A stretch of 64,000 bases of DNA, taken from IMG/VR virus record IMGVR_UViG_3300044638_006161, positions 1-64,000 of that record; one strand, written 5' to 3'. This DNA comes from a virus. The notes beneath the pieces were generated by a model, which saw only the letters and a list, made by a program, of their open reading frames with translations, was not told the DNA's origin and ran no database searches. The first letter of the stretch is position 1. Each line of letters starts with the position of its first letter. Of the stretch, positions 9,543-19,002 are shown piece after piece. The position numbers were made by a program, and so were the translations under genes.

Positions 9543-12500
9543 ATGAAAATTGCTCACATAGCAGATACGCACATCAAAAATCTTAAATATCACGATGAAT
9601 ATCGTGAAGTTTTCAGTAAAATGTACGACATTCTACGCTCCGAAGGAGTAGATTATATCGTTCATTGTGGCGATATTGCCCACACAAAGACGCAAATTTC
9701 ACCAGAATTTGTTGAAATGGCTGGTGATTTCTTCAAAAATCTTGCCTCTATTGCCCCAACCTATATTATTCTCGGTAACCATGATGGCAACCTACGAAAC
9801 GATAGCCGTCAAGATGCAATTACACCCATTGTAAAAGCTCTAAATTTACAAAATCTTTACCTTTTAAAAGATGCTGGCGAGATTTCTGTAAATGATCGGC
9901 TTTCTTTTAACGTTATGAGCGTATTTGACGAGAAAAATTGGGTCAAACCAAGCGATCCAAACAAGATTAACGTTGCTCTTTTCCACGGATCTGTTGCTGG
10001 TGTTCAAACAGACATTGGTTATGTCATGGAACACGGAGATTATTCTGTAGATATCTTTGCTGGACACGATTTTGCGATGCTTGGCGACATTCACAAAACC
10101 AATCAAGTGTTGGATTTGGAAGGAAGAGTAAGATATCCTGGTTCTACCGTGCAGCAAAACTTCGGCGAAACAGACGATAAGGGTTTTTTGATCTGGAATA
10201 TTGAAACCAAGGACAAGTTTAGCTGCAAGCACTACGCAATTTCAAATCCACGCCCCTTTTTTACTATTACTCTTGATGACAGTGGACAAATTCCAGATGT
10301 TTCTGTGAAAAATGGCGCACGTATCCGTATTGTTGCTGATAAAAGCGTGTCGTTAGATAAGATCAAGAAGGCTACAGAAGTCGTTAAGAGCAAATACAGC
10401 CCCGAAAGCGTTACATTCGTTAACAAAGCTACAGCAAGCGCCAGCGACCATGAATTAGTATCAAATGTTGTGACGCATAGCGAGAACTTACGTGATCTTT
10501 CTGTCCAAGAGAAGCTGATTCGTAATTATCTAAAGGATTTCAAAGCCGAAGATGTTGTTTTGGACAAAGTTGTTGCTCTAAACAAGAAGTTTTCTTCATA
10601 TCTTGAAGAGAACGAAGAAGTTTTGCGTAATGTTAATTGGAAGCTAAAGACTCTTGAATGGGATAATCTGTTCAATTATGGCGAAGGCAACAAGATTAAC
10701 TTTGAAAATCTGGAGGGGATTGTCGGTATCTTTGGAAAAAACTATAGCGGCAAAAGCTCAGTGATTGATTCACTGCTATACACGGTTTATAATACAACAT
10801 CAAAGAACAATCGTAAGAATATTAACGTTATTAATCAAAATCGTGATAAAGGCGCTGGTAAAGTAGAGGTTGAAATTGACGACGAGCTTTATACGATCAA
10901 AAGAACATCAGAAAAATATACAAAAAAGCTTAAAGGCGTAGCAACCACAGAGGCAAAGACTGACGTAGAGTTTACCACAAGCGGTGAATCACTAAATGGT
11001 CTTGCTCGTAACGACACGGACAAGAATATTCGTCGTTTTTTTGGAACAATTGATGACTTTTTCTTGACTTCTATGGCAAGTCAATTTGGTTATTTATCAT
11101 TTATTGGTGAAGGTTCTACAAAACGTAAAGAAATCCTGGCAAAGTTTCTTGATCTTGAGAATTTTGAGAAGAAATACAAGCTTGCAAAAGAAGAATCATC
11201 AGAAGTTAAGAGCCTCTTGAAGAAACTTGAAGGCAATGATTATGATAGAGATATTGCAACAGCTGAATTAGAGGTTGTTGCAGCAGATAATCTTCTAAAG
11301 CAAAAGTCCGATGAAGCCGAAAGCATCAAACTTTCTATTGATAGCTTGAATGAAAAGCTTTGTACGCTAAATAAATCGTTAAATAGCATCCCCACTGAAA
11401 TTATTGACTATAATGCAGAGTCTTTAAGGGCTGTCCAAATCGAAATGGATATTGGACACCACCTTGAAGCAAATCAGCAGATGCAAATAGAAAACGATAG
11501 TGCTAAAAACGCTATTAAAAAAGCAGATGAGCTGCTTTCAGCGATTAATTCAACTGATATTACCAGGGATCAAGAAGAATTGGAGAGATTGAACGCAAAG
11601 ATTCTTCCATTAGAGAAAGAAATTTCATCTATTTCAGCTCAATTAAGTGGCGCAAAGCATAAATTAGAACTTTTAGATAGTGTTCCATGCGGAGATTCAT
11701 TCCCAAGCTGCAAATTCATTAAGGATGCGTTCGGATCTAAGAAGTTATATCCAGAACTAAAGAAAAAATCAGATGATAAAAGTGAAGAACTAACAGAATT
11801 AAGCAAGAAATATGATGAACTTGACGAACAAGTCGCTGACTTGTTTAACAAAAAGACTAAAATTACCCAAAAAAGATTAGAGATTGAGAAAAAATTAACC
11901 TCAAACGAGCTAAAAATTGAAAAAAATAATGTTGCTATTGAAAAAAAGACAAAAGAGCTTGAAGATCTTAAAAGAAAACTCGAAAACTATGCTAATAACA
12001 GAGAAGCTATTGAAAACTGCCAATTATTATTCAACAATCGTGAAATTTGTCGCTTTCAACTTGGTTCTTCAACAAAAGATCTCAAGCGATGTGAAGCAGA
12101 AATCATCGAAGCTCATAGAAAAAATGGTTCAGCAACAGAAAGAGTGGAGATCTTAAAGAAGCAAAAGGCTGATCTTGAAAATTTGCGTAAGGAATACGCC
12201 GCATACGATCTTTTTCAAGCTTGTATGCATCCAAGCGGCATTTCTTATGAGATTATCAAGCAAAAGCTACCAGAGATCAATGCAGAAATTGCTAAAATTC
12301 TAACAAATATTGTAGAATTTGGCGTTTATCTTGAGAATGATGATGATAAATTGGATATTTTTATCAAACATCCTAAATACGATGCACGCCCATTAGAAAT
12401 GGGCAGCGGTGCAGAAAAAACAATCGCATCAACAGCAATAAGATTAGCACTTTTGAATGTAACAACGCTTCCAAAAGGTGATATCTTCATCTTAGATGAA

Positions 12501-12674
12501 CCTGGGACTGCGTTAGACGAAGAAAATATGGATGGCTTTGTACGTATCTTAGAACTAATTAAGACATATTTCAAAACTGTCATACTTATTTCACATTTAG
12601 ACAGTTTAAAAGACTGTGTTGATATGCAAATTTCAATTGAAAAGATAAATGGATACGCGCATATTGACCAATGA
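9543..12674 (+). CDS. Single-chain Mre11-Rad50 (SbcD-SbcC, gp47-gp46) fusion
   Basis: 1043 residues encoding both subunits of the repair nuclease. Residues 1-330 are the metallophosphatase: DTH (Asp8, His10), GD (Asp44), GNHD (Asn79, His80), His148, and GH..GDIH (His175, His184). The SMC-like ATPase follows: Walker A GKNYSGKSS near 398-406, long coiled coils, a zinc-hook-like C-x6-C (Cys716, Cys723), a second coil, signature GSGAEK at 954 and Walker B ILDEPG near 983. In T4 these are two genes (47 and 46). The complex should process double-strand ends for UvsX recombination. It has its own promoter (9471) and GAGG before ATG 9543. Confidence 0.93.
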   Translation: MKIAHIADTHIKNLKYHDEYREVFSKMYDILRSEGVDYIVHCGDIAHTKTQISPEFVEMAGDFFKNLASIAPTYIILGNHDGNLRNDSRQDAITPIVKALNLQNLYLLKDAGEISVNDRLSFNVMSVFDEKNWVKPSDPNKINVALFHGSVAGVQTDIGYVMEHGDYSVDIFAGHDFAMLGDIHKTNQVLDLEGRVRYPGSTVQQNFGETDDKGFLIWNIETKDKFSCKHYAISNPRPFFTITLDDSGQIPDVSVKNGARIRIVADKSVSLDKIKKATEVVKSKYSPESVTFVNKATASASDHELVSNVVTHSENLRDLSVQEKLIRNYLKDFKAEDVVLDKVVALNKKFSSYLEENEEVLRNVNWKLKTLEWDNLFNYGEGNKINFENLEGIVGIFGKNYSGKSSVIDSLLYTVYNTTSKNNRKNINVINQNRDKGAGKVEVEIDDELYTIKRTSEKYTKKLKGVATTEAKTDVEFTTSGESLNGLARNDTDKNIRRFFGTIDDFFLTSMASQFGYLSFIGEGSTKRKEILAKFLDLENFEKKYKLAKEESSEVKSLLKKLEGNDYDRDIATAELEVVAADNLLKQKSDEAESIKLSIDSLNEKLCTLNKSLNSIPTEIIDYNAESLRAVQIEMDIGHHLEANQQMQIENDSAKNAIKKADELLSAINSTDITRDQEELERLNAKILPLEKEISSISAQLSGAKHKLELLDSVPCGDSFPSCKFIKDAFGSKKLYPELKKKSDDKSEELTELSKKYDELDEQVADLFNKKTKITQKRLEIEKKLTSNELKIEKNNVAIEKKTKELEDLKRKLENYANNREAIENCQLLFNNREICRFQLGSSTKDLKRCEAEIIEAHRKNGSATERVEILKKQKADLENLRKEYAAYDLFQACMHPSGISYEIIKQKLPEINAEIAKILTNIVEFGVYLENDDDKLDIFIKHPKYDARPLEMGSGAEKTIASTAIRLALLNVTTLPKGDIFILDEPGTALDEENMDGFVRILELIKTYFKTVILISHLDSLKDCVDMQISIEKINGYAHIDQ

Positions 12675-12684
12675 GGAAAATTAC

Positions 12685-12930
12685 ATGGGGATAATAGAAG
12701 ATATGAAAAAAGAAGTAAAAAAAGAATTAAAAGAACAAGAGAATGATCGTGGATTATTAGATATAATCACAGCAAAGGCTATTTCAAGAAAACTTTTAGT
12801 ATGGATTACGGCTTCTGTATTTTTAGGTCTTGGAAAAATCACTCCCGATGAGTGGACGGCTATATCTTTAGGATACGTAGGAGTCGAAGGGTTTGCTGAC
12901 TTAGCTTCTAAGTGGAAATTTGGTAAATAG
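12685..12930 (+). CDS. Holin-like small membrane protein
   Basis: 81 residues from ATG 12685, chosen because GAGG sits 8 nt upstream; an in-frame ATG at 12649 lies inside the preceding gene. The layout is a charged N-terminus, then a hydrophobic segment (about 36-49), a short TPDEWTA turn, a second hydrophobic segment (about 55-70) and a basic tail. The phrase SRKLLVWI...GKITPDEW...YVGVEGFADLA resembles two-segment phage holins of the kind that open SRKFW and contain YIGVEG. As a holin it would time lysis by permeabilising the inner membrane. Two coiled-coil membrane proteins follow, supporting a lysis set. No endolysin is visible nearby. Confidence 0.5.
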   Translation: MGIIEDMKKEVKKELKEQENDRGLLDIITAKAISRKLLVWITASVFLGLGKITPDEWTAISLGYVGVEGFADLASKWKFGK

Positions 12931-12939
12931 GAAAAAATA

Positions 12940-13326
12940 ATGGAAAAATTAAAAGCTTTATTTTTAAAAATTAAAAAATGGATATGGCTTGCGATAGCTG
13001 GAATTGTTATTGCATTTGTAGCTTGGAAAAAACATTTACAATCCGAAACTAATTCGCAGCTTGCTAATAAAGAGGAAGAAATAAAAAACAAGGCTGATGA
13101 AAAATTAGTAGTAGAAACAACTAAATTAGAAGAAGAAAAAAAGAAAGAGTTAAATAGGATAGAAGAAGAAAAAAAGAAAAAAGAGTCTGAGTTAGCAGCG
13201 CAGGAGCTAAAAGAAAAAATAAGATTAACAAAATTAGCTAAAGAAAATAGAGAAGAATTTAAAAAAGAAGTAGCTAAAAAAACAGGAGTTGCTGAGAAAA
13301 AGAAAGGAAGACCTAAGAAGAGATGA
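12940..13326 (+). CDS. Membrane-anchored coiled-coil protein (spanin-like?)
   Basis: 128 residues: a basic N-terminus, one transmembrane segment at about 13-27 (IWLAIAGIVIAFVAW), then about 90 residues of Lys/Glu-rich coiled coil, ending in a basic tail (KKGRPKKR). This N-in anchor plus periplasmic coil is the layout of an inner-membrane spanin (Rz type). It also fits any generic membrane coiled coil. The AGGA site 9 nt before ATG 12940 is clear. It overlaps the next gene by 4 nt. Very low sequence complexity makes family assignment by eye impossible. Confidence 0.4.
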   Translation: MEKLKALFLKIKKWIWLAIAGIVIAFVAWKKHLQSETNSQLANKEEEIKNKADEKLVVETTKLEEEKKKELNRIEEEKKKKESELAAQELKEKIRLTKLAKENREEFKKEVAKKTGVAEKKKGRPKKR

Positions 13327-13778
13327 TAAACCTTAAAAACGTACTCATAACACTGGTGTTGCCAATTATTTTGGCGACACAACCAGCTATTGCCTTAGCA
13401 GAAACACCAGAACTGGATTCCGAGGGATTTATAGAATTAGAGCAGGGACAAGTTTCACCTGTAGGTGGGCTACTTTTTGATGATAAGGCTATGGCTAAAC
13501 TCTTAGCAAACCAAGAATCAAAAATTGCTAAAATAGCTTTAGAAAAAGATACAGAGATTTCTAAAATAAAATTAGTATTAGAAACAGATATAAAGAAAAA
13601 AGAGAAAGAAATAGAAATAAAAGAAGAACTACAAAAAAGTTTATTAAATGCAAAGCAAGAAAGAATAGATCTCTTAGAAAAACAAAACAAGTGGTCTAAT
13701 CTATATTTTATAGGCGGTTTTATAGTTGGCGTTACAATATCTATAACAATATTTTATGCAGCGGTACAGATAAAGTAG
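13323..13778 (+). CDS. Signal-peptide coiled-coil protein with C-terminal membrane segment
   Basis: 151 residues. The N-terminus (MINLKNVLITLVLPIILATQ then PAIALAET) looks like a signal peptide, with likely cleavage after ALA near residue 26. A 70-residue coiled coil follows (about 55-120), then a transmembrane helix near 128-147 (LYFIGGFIVGVTISITIFY). It overlaps the membrane coiled-coil gene by 4 nt. Together with 12685 and 12940 it forms a three-gene membrane cluster. A role in envelope disruption at lysis is inferred from topology and neighbours only. Confidence 0.45.
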   Translation: MINLKNVLITLVLPIILATQPAIALAETPELDSEGFIELEQGQVSPVGGLLFDDKAMAKLLANQESKIAKIALEKDTEISKIKLVLETDIKKKEKEIEIKEELQKSLLNAKQERIDLLEKQNKWSNLYFIGGFIVGVTISITIFYAAVQIK

Positions 13779-13785
13779 AGGAAAT

Positions 13786-14133
13786 ATGAAGGACTTAAAC
13801 TATATTCAAGCATTAGAAAAAGCAGTGAAAGAAAAGTATGGTGATCTCGCCACCCAGAACCCAAAACAATTCTGGGATGAAGAAAAGGAAAAACAATACA
13901 TTCAGCAACAAAAAGAAGCAGTTTTTAAAAAATATAAAAACGAAGAGACAAGAGAAAAAGTTGAAGTCGACGGAGTTTTATTACCAAAGAAACTAATTAA
14001 TAAAAATATAGAAAAACAATGTAGTATTTGTAAAAAATACTCTTTCGATAAACGTGACGATTTATATTTAAATAAATTTAAAGCTTGTTATAGATGTTAT
14101 TTATGTGAGTTAGAGGATAAAAAAAATGGCTAA
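13786..14133 (+). CDS. Small zinc-ribbon protein upstream of terminase
   Basis: 115 residues: a helical, charged N-terminal half (EKAVKEKYGDLATQNPKQFW), then a C-terminal zinc ribbon with CSIC at 82-85 and CYRCYLC at 105-111. AGAGG precedes ATG 13786. It overlaps the next gene by 8 nt. The position just before the packaging genes suggests a DNA- or protein-binding role in packaging, but I do not recognise the family. A small terminase is possible only by position, and the sequence lacks a recognisable helix-turn-helix. Confidence 0.45.
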   Translation: MKDLNYIQALEKAVKEKYGDLATQNPKQFWDEEKEKQYIQQQKEAVFKKYKNEETREKVEVDGVLLPKKLINKNIEKQCSICKKYSFDKRDDLYLNKFKACYRCYLCELEDKKNG

Positions 14134-14629
14134 TATTTTAGAAGTTATTGTAGGAATTCAAGATGCCTTAAAAGCCAAACACCATGGTGGCACTGAATTT
14201 GGTCTTAAACGAGAAACGCAAGATTTAATTCAAGGATGCTCAATCTACGATCCAAGAGTTATGGATGGGTTCGGTGTGCAATTTCAAGGTGATCGTTTGA
14301 TTATTAAATATCATAGCGAAGAGCCCCTAACAAGAATTCATAATAAAAATTTTGAAACTGACACAAGAGATATTGTAAAACAAATCACAAAACATCTCAA
14401 AGAAGAATATCGTAAATCAACAAAATCAAGCTTATCATTGACGGAAGAAGGCGATATCCAAATTTTGGTTCAAACAGCAAATCGTAGAACTGCCTATGTA
14501 AATGCTATTCAAGTTTATAAAATCGGAAATGTAGATATTGATGGTTCTGGAGAGAAGGTATACGATTCAGAACAAGAACGCATGGCAGATATTTCAAAAC
14601 GCTGGTTAATGAATACAAGATCAAAATAA
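14126..14629 (+). CDS. Conserved-looking protein adjacent to terminase
   Basis: 167 residues with a mixed alpha/beta appearance and a short motif HHGGTEFGLKRE near residues 19-30. There is no membrane segment and no catalytic motif. It ends 18 nt before the large terminase. T4 gene 16 (small terminase) precedes gene 17 at this position, but this sequence does not look like the coiled-coil small terminase. A tail-completion or packaging accessory role is the alternative. Function unknown. Confidence 0.45.
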   Translation: MANILEVIVGIQDALKAKHHGGTEFGLKRETQDLIQGCSIYDPRVMDGFGVQFQGDRLIIKYHSEEPLTRIHNKNFETDTRDIVKQITKHLKEEYRKSTKSSLSLTEEGDIQILVQTANRRTAYVNAIQVYKIGNVDIDGSGEKVYDSEQERMADISKRWLMNTRSK

Positions 14630-14647
14630 GGTAATCAGGGTGATGGC

Positions 14648-16225
14648 ATGTCTTACAAATTATCTAAAGAAGAACTTAAAAGTGAAATTCTTAAATGCGG
14701 AAGAGATCCAGCATATTTTTTAGATAATTATGCAAAAATTGTTCATCAAGAAAGAGGCGTAATACCGTTTAAAACGTTTGCTTTTCAAAAGCAGCTCTTG
14801 AATGACTTTCATGATCATAGATATAATATAATTTTAAAAAGTCGCCAGATGGGTATTTCGACTATCGTATCTGGCTACTGCTCTTGGATGATGCTTTTTC
14901 ACAAAGAGAAGAACGTCCTCGTCATGGCAACAAAACAAAAAACTGCCATTGAAATAGTCGATAAAGTTAAAGATATAATCGAGTCAGTCCCAGACTTTCT
15001 AAAATTAGCCACTGTCACAGTAAATAATAAAACTACATTTGAACTAAGCAATGGTTCAAAAATTCAAGGTACGCCAACCAGCAAAGATGCTGGTCGTGGT
15101 CAAGCCTTAAGCCTTTTAATTGTTGACGAAGCTGCATTCGTTGACGATATGGATGACCTCTGGACAGGTCTATTACCAACTATTTCAACTGGTGGGCGCT
15201 GTATCGCTCTATCAACTCCTAATGGTGTCGGTAATTGGTTTCATAAAACGTATGTAGACTCGGAAGCTGGTGGAAACAATTTTAAACCTACAAAACTCTC
15301 TTGGACGCTACATCCAGAGTATGATCAAGCTTGGTTTGATAATATGACCAAGAACATGAGCAAAAGACAAATTGCTCAAGAGTTTGAATGTAATTTTAAT
15401 CAATCTGGTGAAACTGTCATTAATGCGGATGATATTAACCGCATGAAAAAAAATTCAAGGGAACCTTCTTATAAAACTTATATTGATCGAAATTTACATA
15501 TCTGGAAACCTTTTGAATCTGGTGGCAGTTATCTTTTAAGCGCCGACGTTGCTCGCGGAGATGGAAAAGACTATTCAGTTTTCCATATCATTGATGTAAA
15601 AAATATGGAACAAGTAGCGGAATATCAAGGAAAATTAGATCCTGATAATTTTGCTAAACTTATTTATGATACTGGGTTAGAATATGGTGGTTGCATGGTT
15701 GTTGTAGAAAACAACAACATCGGATACTCTGTGATCACAAAGCTTGTAGATATGCGCTATCCAAATGTTTATTACAGCACAAAATCATCTCACGAATTTA
15801 TGGATACCACTTCTGCACAGTATAGCAGTAATAGTGTTCCTGGGTTTACTACAACCATGAAAACACGTCCACTAATTGTAGCTAAACTTGATGAATTTAT
15901 CCGTAACAAAAACGTAAATATTAACTCGCAAAGAACTCTGAATGAATTAGACACGTTCATATGGAATAACGGTCGTCCAGAAGCACAAAAGGGTTATAAC
16001 GATGATTTAATTATGTCTCTCGCTATAGCTTGTTGGGTGAGAGACACTGCTATAATAAACAACGAAAGAAATTTGGAGTATTCAAAAGCGTTTCTTGGGG
16101 CTTTAACAAACTCAAGAAATTATCTTAATACCACCATACCTGGTATGCAGGGGTATGAATATGAACAAAAAATTAAACAACAGCAAAATACTTATAAACA
16201 ATTTGCTTGGTTGATAAAAGGTTAA
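14648..16225 (+). CDS. terL: Terminase large subunit (gp17-like)
   Basis: 525 residues. The ATPase domain has an arginine-containing Walker A KSRQMGIST (64-72) and Walker B LLIVDEAAF with Asp160/Glu161. The RNase H-like nuclease domain opens with LSADVARGDGKDYS (Asp300, Asp308), then VVVENNN near 355, and DDLIMSLAIA near 457. The motor pumps DNA into the prohead through the portal encoded 3 nt downstream and cuts the concatemer. Length is close to T4 gp17 (610). No intein or insertion seen. High confidence. Confidence 0.95.
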   Translation: MSYKLSKEELKSEILKCGRDPAYFLDNYAKIVHQERGVIPFKTFAFQKQLLNDFHDHRYNIILKSRQMGISTIVSGYCSWMMLFHKEKNVLVMATKQKTAIEIVDKVKDIIESVPDFLKLATVTVNNKTTFELSNGSKIQGTPTSKDAGRGQALSLLIVDEAAFVDDMDDLWTGLLPTISTGGRCIALSTPNGVGNWFHKTYVDSEAGGNNFKPTKLSWTLHPEYDQAWFDNMTKNMSKRQIAQEFECNFNQSGETVINADDINRMKKNSREPSYKTYIDRNLHIWKPFESGGSYLLSADVARGDGKDYSVFHIIDVKNMEQVAEYQGKLDPDNFAKLIYDTGLEYGGCMVVVENNNIGYSVITKLVDMRYPNVYYSTKSSHEFMDTTSAQYSSNSVPGFTTTMKTRPLIVAKLDEFIRNKNVNINSQRTLNELDTFIWNNGRPEAQKGYNDDLIMSLAIACWVRDTAIINNERNLEYSKAFLGALTNSRNYLNTTIPGMQGYEYEQKIKQQQNTYKQFAWLIKG

Positions 16226-16228
16226 AAA

Positions 16229-18196
16229 ATGGCTAATAGTAATTCATATACTAAAAAAAGTATTTCAAGCAACAATCCAAAAAATCAAGAGTCGCCACTC
16301 TATAATGCATTAACAAGGCTCTTTTCTGGACCAGTAATAAACTATCGTCAACAGTCGCAAATTCGCTTTAAACGTAGAGATTTAGATCGTTTTAAATTCA
16401 CTTCAACAAGTGGACAAAGCTTTAAGAAGAAAAGCTACAATCCATTTGAAGCCATACAAAGTAACATCATGGCTAATCAAAGCCGTGCAGAACGTTATAG
16501 CGATTTTGATCAAATGGAATTCATGCCAGAAATCGCATCAGCAATGGATATTTATGCAGATGAGATGACTACTTTTAATCAATTTAGACCAATTTTATCA
16601 ATCGATTGCAAGAACGAAGAAATAAAACAAATATTACATAGTCTTTACTACAAAACTCTTAATATTGAACAAAATTTGTATGGCTGGTCTCGTACAATGG
16701 TCAAGTTTGGTGATTTTTTCTTATATCTTGACATAGATGAAAGGATTGGAATCAAAAGTGTGCTTGGGTTACCTTCACCAGAGGTTGAAAGACTTGAAGG
16801 AGAAGACGAAACTAACCCAAATTATGTACAATTTCAATGGAACAGCGCACAGATGACATTTGAAAATTGGCAAGTAGCCCATTTTCGCATTCTTGGACAA
16901 GATAAGTATTCTCCATACGGTACATCCATCTTAGAGCCTGCTCGTCGCATTTGGCGTCAACTACAATTATTAGAAGATGCTATGATGGCTTATCGAATCG
17001 TCCGCGCTCCAGACCGTCGTGTATTTAAAATTGATGTTGGAAATGTTCCACCACAAGACGTTGAGCAATATATGCAAAAAATTATAGCTCAAATGAAACG
17101 CAATCAAATTGTAGATCCAAATACTGGTCGTGTAGATCTTCGATATAATCCAATGAGTATTGATGAAGACTATTTTATTCCTATTCGTGGAACAAGTAGC
17201 GGAACCAGCATAGATACACTTCCTGGTGGACAATATAATGGCGCTATTGACGACGTTAAGTATTTAAGAGATAAATTGTTTTCTGCTCTTAAAATTCCTC
17301 AAGCATATCTCGCAAGAGGTGAAGGCGCAGCAGAAGATAAAACAATGTTGGCGCAAAAAGACATACGTTTTGCTCGCACAATTCAAAGACTGCAAAAAGT
17401 TATAATTGGAGAATTAGAAAAAATAGGAATGATCCATTTATACACTCTTGGTTTTCGAAACGATGACATTCTTAAATTTAGTCTTCGTTTGCATAATCCA
17501 TCAAAATTAGCTGAATTACAAGAATTAGAACATTTAGATAAGCAATTATCTGTAGCTGGAAGCGCAAAAGAGCAAGGTTTTAGCAAAAGACACATATTTG
17601 AAAATATTCTTAAGATCGAACCACAAGAATTTGTTAGAATTCAAAGAGAGTTATCATATGATGCAATGCTATCTAAAAATCTTGAAGGTATTGGCTCCGA
17701 AGAGACCCCAGACGCTGGTGGCGGTGGTGGATTAGGTGGTGGTGAAGGCGAAACAATCCCAGCAATAGGAACAGAAGCGCCATCGGCAGGAGAAGCGCAA
17801 GAAACGCCAGAGGCAACTGGTGAAACAGGTAAAGAGTCGCCATTATTAGCCGCCCCAGCCCGCCGTGAAGATAAATCCGTCTTTTCTGTTAAGACACCTC
17901 ATCTAACTTCTGGCTCAAAAGGTAAATGGTATAGACCAGTCTCCTCTTCTCAAAACGGTTCAGGTGCTCGACAAAGATCATATTCTGCACAATCAGGAGG
18001 ACAAGTTGCATCTTCAGCGAGTAGAAATATATTTAAAGGTATGAGTGGCTTAAATACACTGTCAAGAGGATTAACTGAATCTGATATATTCGAAAAAGAC
18101 GAACAATTATTATTAGAAGTTCAAGAAAAAATTGAACAAATTGATAAAATATTTGGTAAAAAAGAAATAATTGGAGAAAACAAAAATGAAACATAA
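16229..18196 (+). CDS. Portal protein (gp20-like)
   Basis: 655 residues. It has the T4-type portal phrase of the form MPEIASAMDIYADEMT near residues 93-108, NLYGWSRTMVKFGDFF, and the conserved LFSALKIPQAYLARGEG region near 349-365. It is longer than T4 gp20 (524) because of a Gly/Glu/Pro/Ser-rich C-terminal extension from about 490, including a GGGGGLGGGEGE tract. The dodecameric ring is the DNA gate and head-tail connector. AAAGG before ATG 16229 lies in the last codons of terL. The C-terminal extension might be trimmed or disordered. Confidence 0.92.
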   Translation: MANSNSYTKKSISSNNPKNQESPLYNALTRLFSGPVINYRQQSQIRFKRRDLDRFKFTSTSGQSFKKKSYNPFEAIQSNIMANQSRAERYSDFDQMEFMPEIASAMDIYADEMTTFNQFRPILSIDCKNEEIKQILHSLYYKTLNIEQNLYGWSRTMVKFGDFFLYLDIDERIGIKSVLGLPSPEVERLEGEDETNPNYVQFQWNSAQMTFENWQVAHFRILGQDKYSPYGTSILEPARRIWRQLQLLEDAMMAYRIVRAPDRRVFKIDVGNVPPQDVEQYMQKIIAQMKRNQIVDPNTGRVDLRYNPMSIDEDYFIPIRGTSSGTSIDTLPGGQYNGAIDDVKYLRDKLFSALKIPQAYLARGEGAAEDKTMLAQKDIRFARTIQRLQKVIIGELEKIGMIHLYTLGFRNDDILKFSLRLHNPSKLAELQELEHLDKQLSVAGSAKEQGFSKRHIFENILKIEPQEFVRIQRELSYDAMLSKNLEGIGSEETPDAGGGGGLGGGEGETIPAIGTEAPSAGEAQETPEATGETGKESPLLAAPARREDKSVFSVKTPHLTSGSKGKWYRPVSSSQNGSGARQRSYSAQSGGQVASSASRNIFKGMSGLNTLSRGLTESDIFEKDEQLLLEVQEKIEQIDKIFGKKEIIGENKNET

Positions 18197-19001
18197 TAAG
18201 AAAAGAAATACTGCTTTTCTTTACGAAGTCTTATTAAGAGAAGGCACTCGCGGAGCATTAGATGGTGATGTTGAAAAGATAAAGCTTGTAAAAAATATAA
18301 TTTTAGAGCATTTTTCGCCAAATTCTGAGTTGTATAAAGAATTGAAGTTATATAAATCTTTAGAAGAAAACTCTGTTGAGCAAGAATTTGCTGAAAAATT
18401 TATTAAAGAAGTAGAACAGCGTTATCAGAAACTAAACAAAAGAGCAATTTTTAACGAACAAACGCAATTAATTAATAAAATTAATAAAACTCTTGGCATA
18501 GGCTTGTATAATTCTTTTGTGCCAAATTATAAAGATTTAGCGACCATTTCGCAAATTTTTAATGATGCTACTCCAATTAAAGAAAAAATCTTATTAGAAC
18601 AAACAATTATTAATAAAATTAAAATAGTCGATGAAAATAAAAATAGAAAAGTTATGCAGCCTATTGATAATATTGTATATTCCACTTTTAGCAGAAGCTT
18701 TAATGAAAAATATTCTTCTTTATTGAAGGAGCAAAAAGATTTATTAAATAAATTTGTAGGTTCTTTTGAAAATAACGGATTAGAATTTAAAATATTTTTA
18801 AATGAAGAGCTGGAAAGATTAAAAAATGAAATAAAAAAATCGGTCGTCAGAGAAGAGATAAGCTCAGACAAAAATATGGTTATTGCTACTAACAAAACAT
18901 TAGACTATTTAAGTAAGTTTAAAGAAGTAAAAGAAATTTCTGAAGACATGTTACAAAAAGTCTTAAAAATACAACAGTTTGTTCATGAGGTCAACAATTA
19001 A
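18186..19001 (+). CDS. Helical protein downstream of portal
   Basis: 271 residues from ATG 18186, preferred because GGAG lies 9 nt upstream; an in-frame ATG at 18171 would sit on that site. It overlaps the portal stop by 11 nt. Composition is Lys/Glu/Asn-rich and almost entirely helical, without membrane segments. The opening MKHNKKRNTAFLYEVLLREG is likely a defined motif. Its place between portal and core proteins suggests a prohead core or assembly factor. Function is not recognised. Confidence 0.5.
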   Translation: MKHNKKRNTAFLYEVLLREGTRGALDGDVEKIKLVKNIILEHFSPNSELYKELKLYKSLEENSVEQEFAEKFIKEVEQRYQKLNKRAIFNEQTQLINKINKTLGIGLYNSFVPNYKDLATISQIFNDATPIKEKILLEQTIINKIKIVDENKNRKVMQPIDNIVYSTFSRSFNEKYSSLLKEQKDLLNKFVGSFENNGLEFKIFLNEELERLKNEIKKSVVREEISSDKNMVIATNKTLDYLSKFKEVKEISEDMLQKVLKIQQFVHEVNN

Positions 19002-19002
19002 T

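Noticed and set aside
12681-13382. Minus-strand open frame of 233 codons
   Set aside because: It is antisense to three well-packed + strand genes, low in complexity (Phe/Ser-rich, the mirror of Lys/Glu coiled coils) and lacks a ribosome site.
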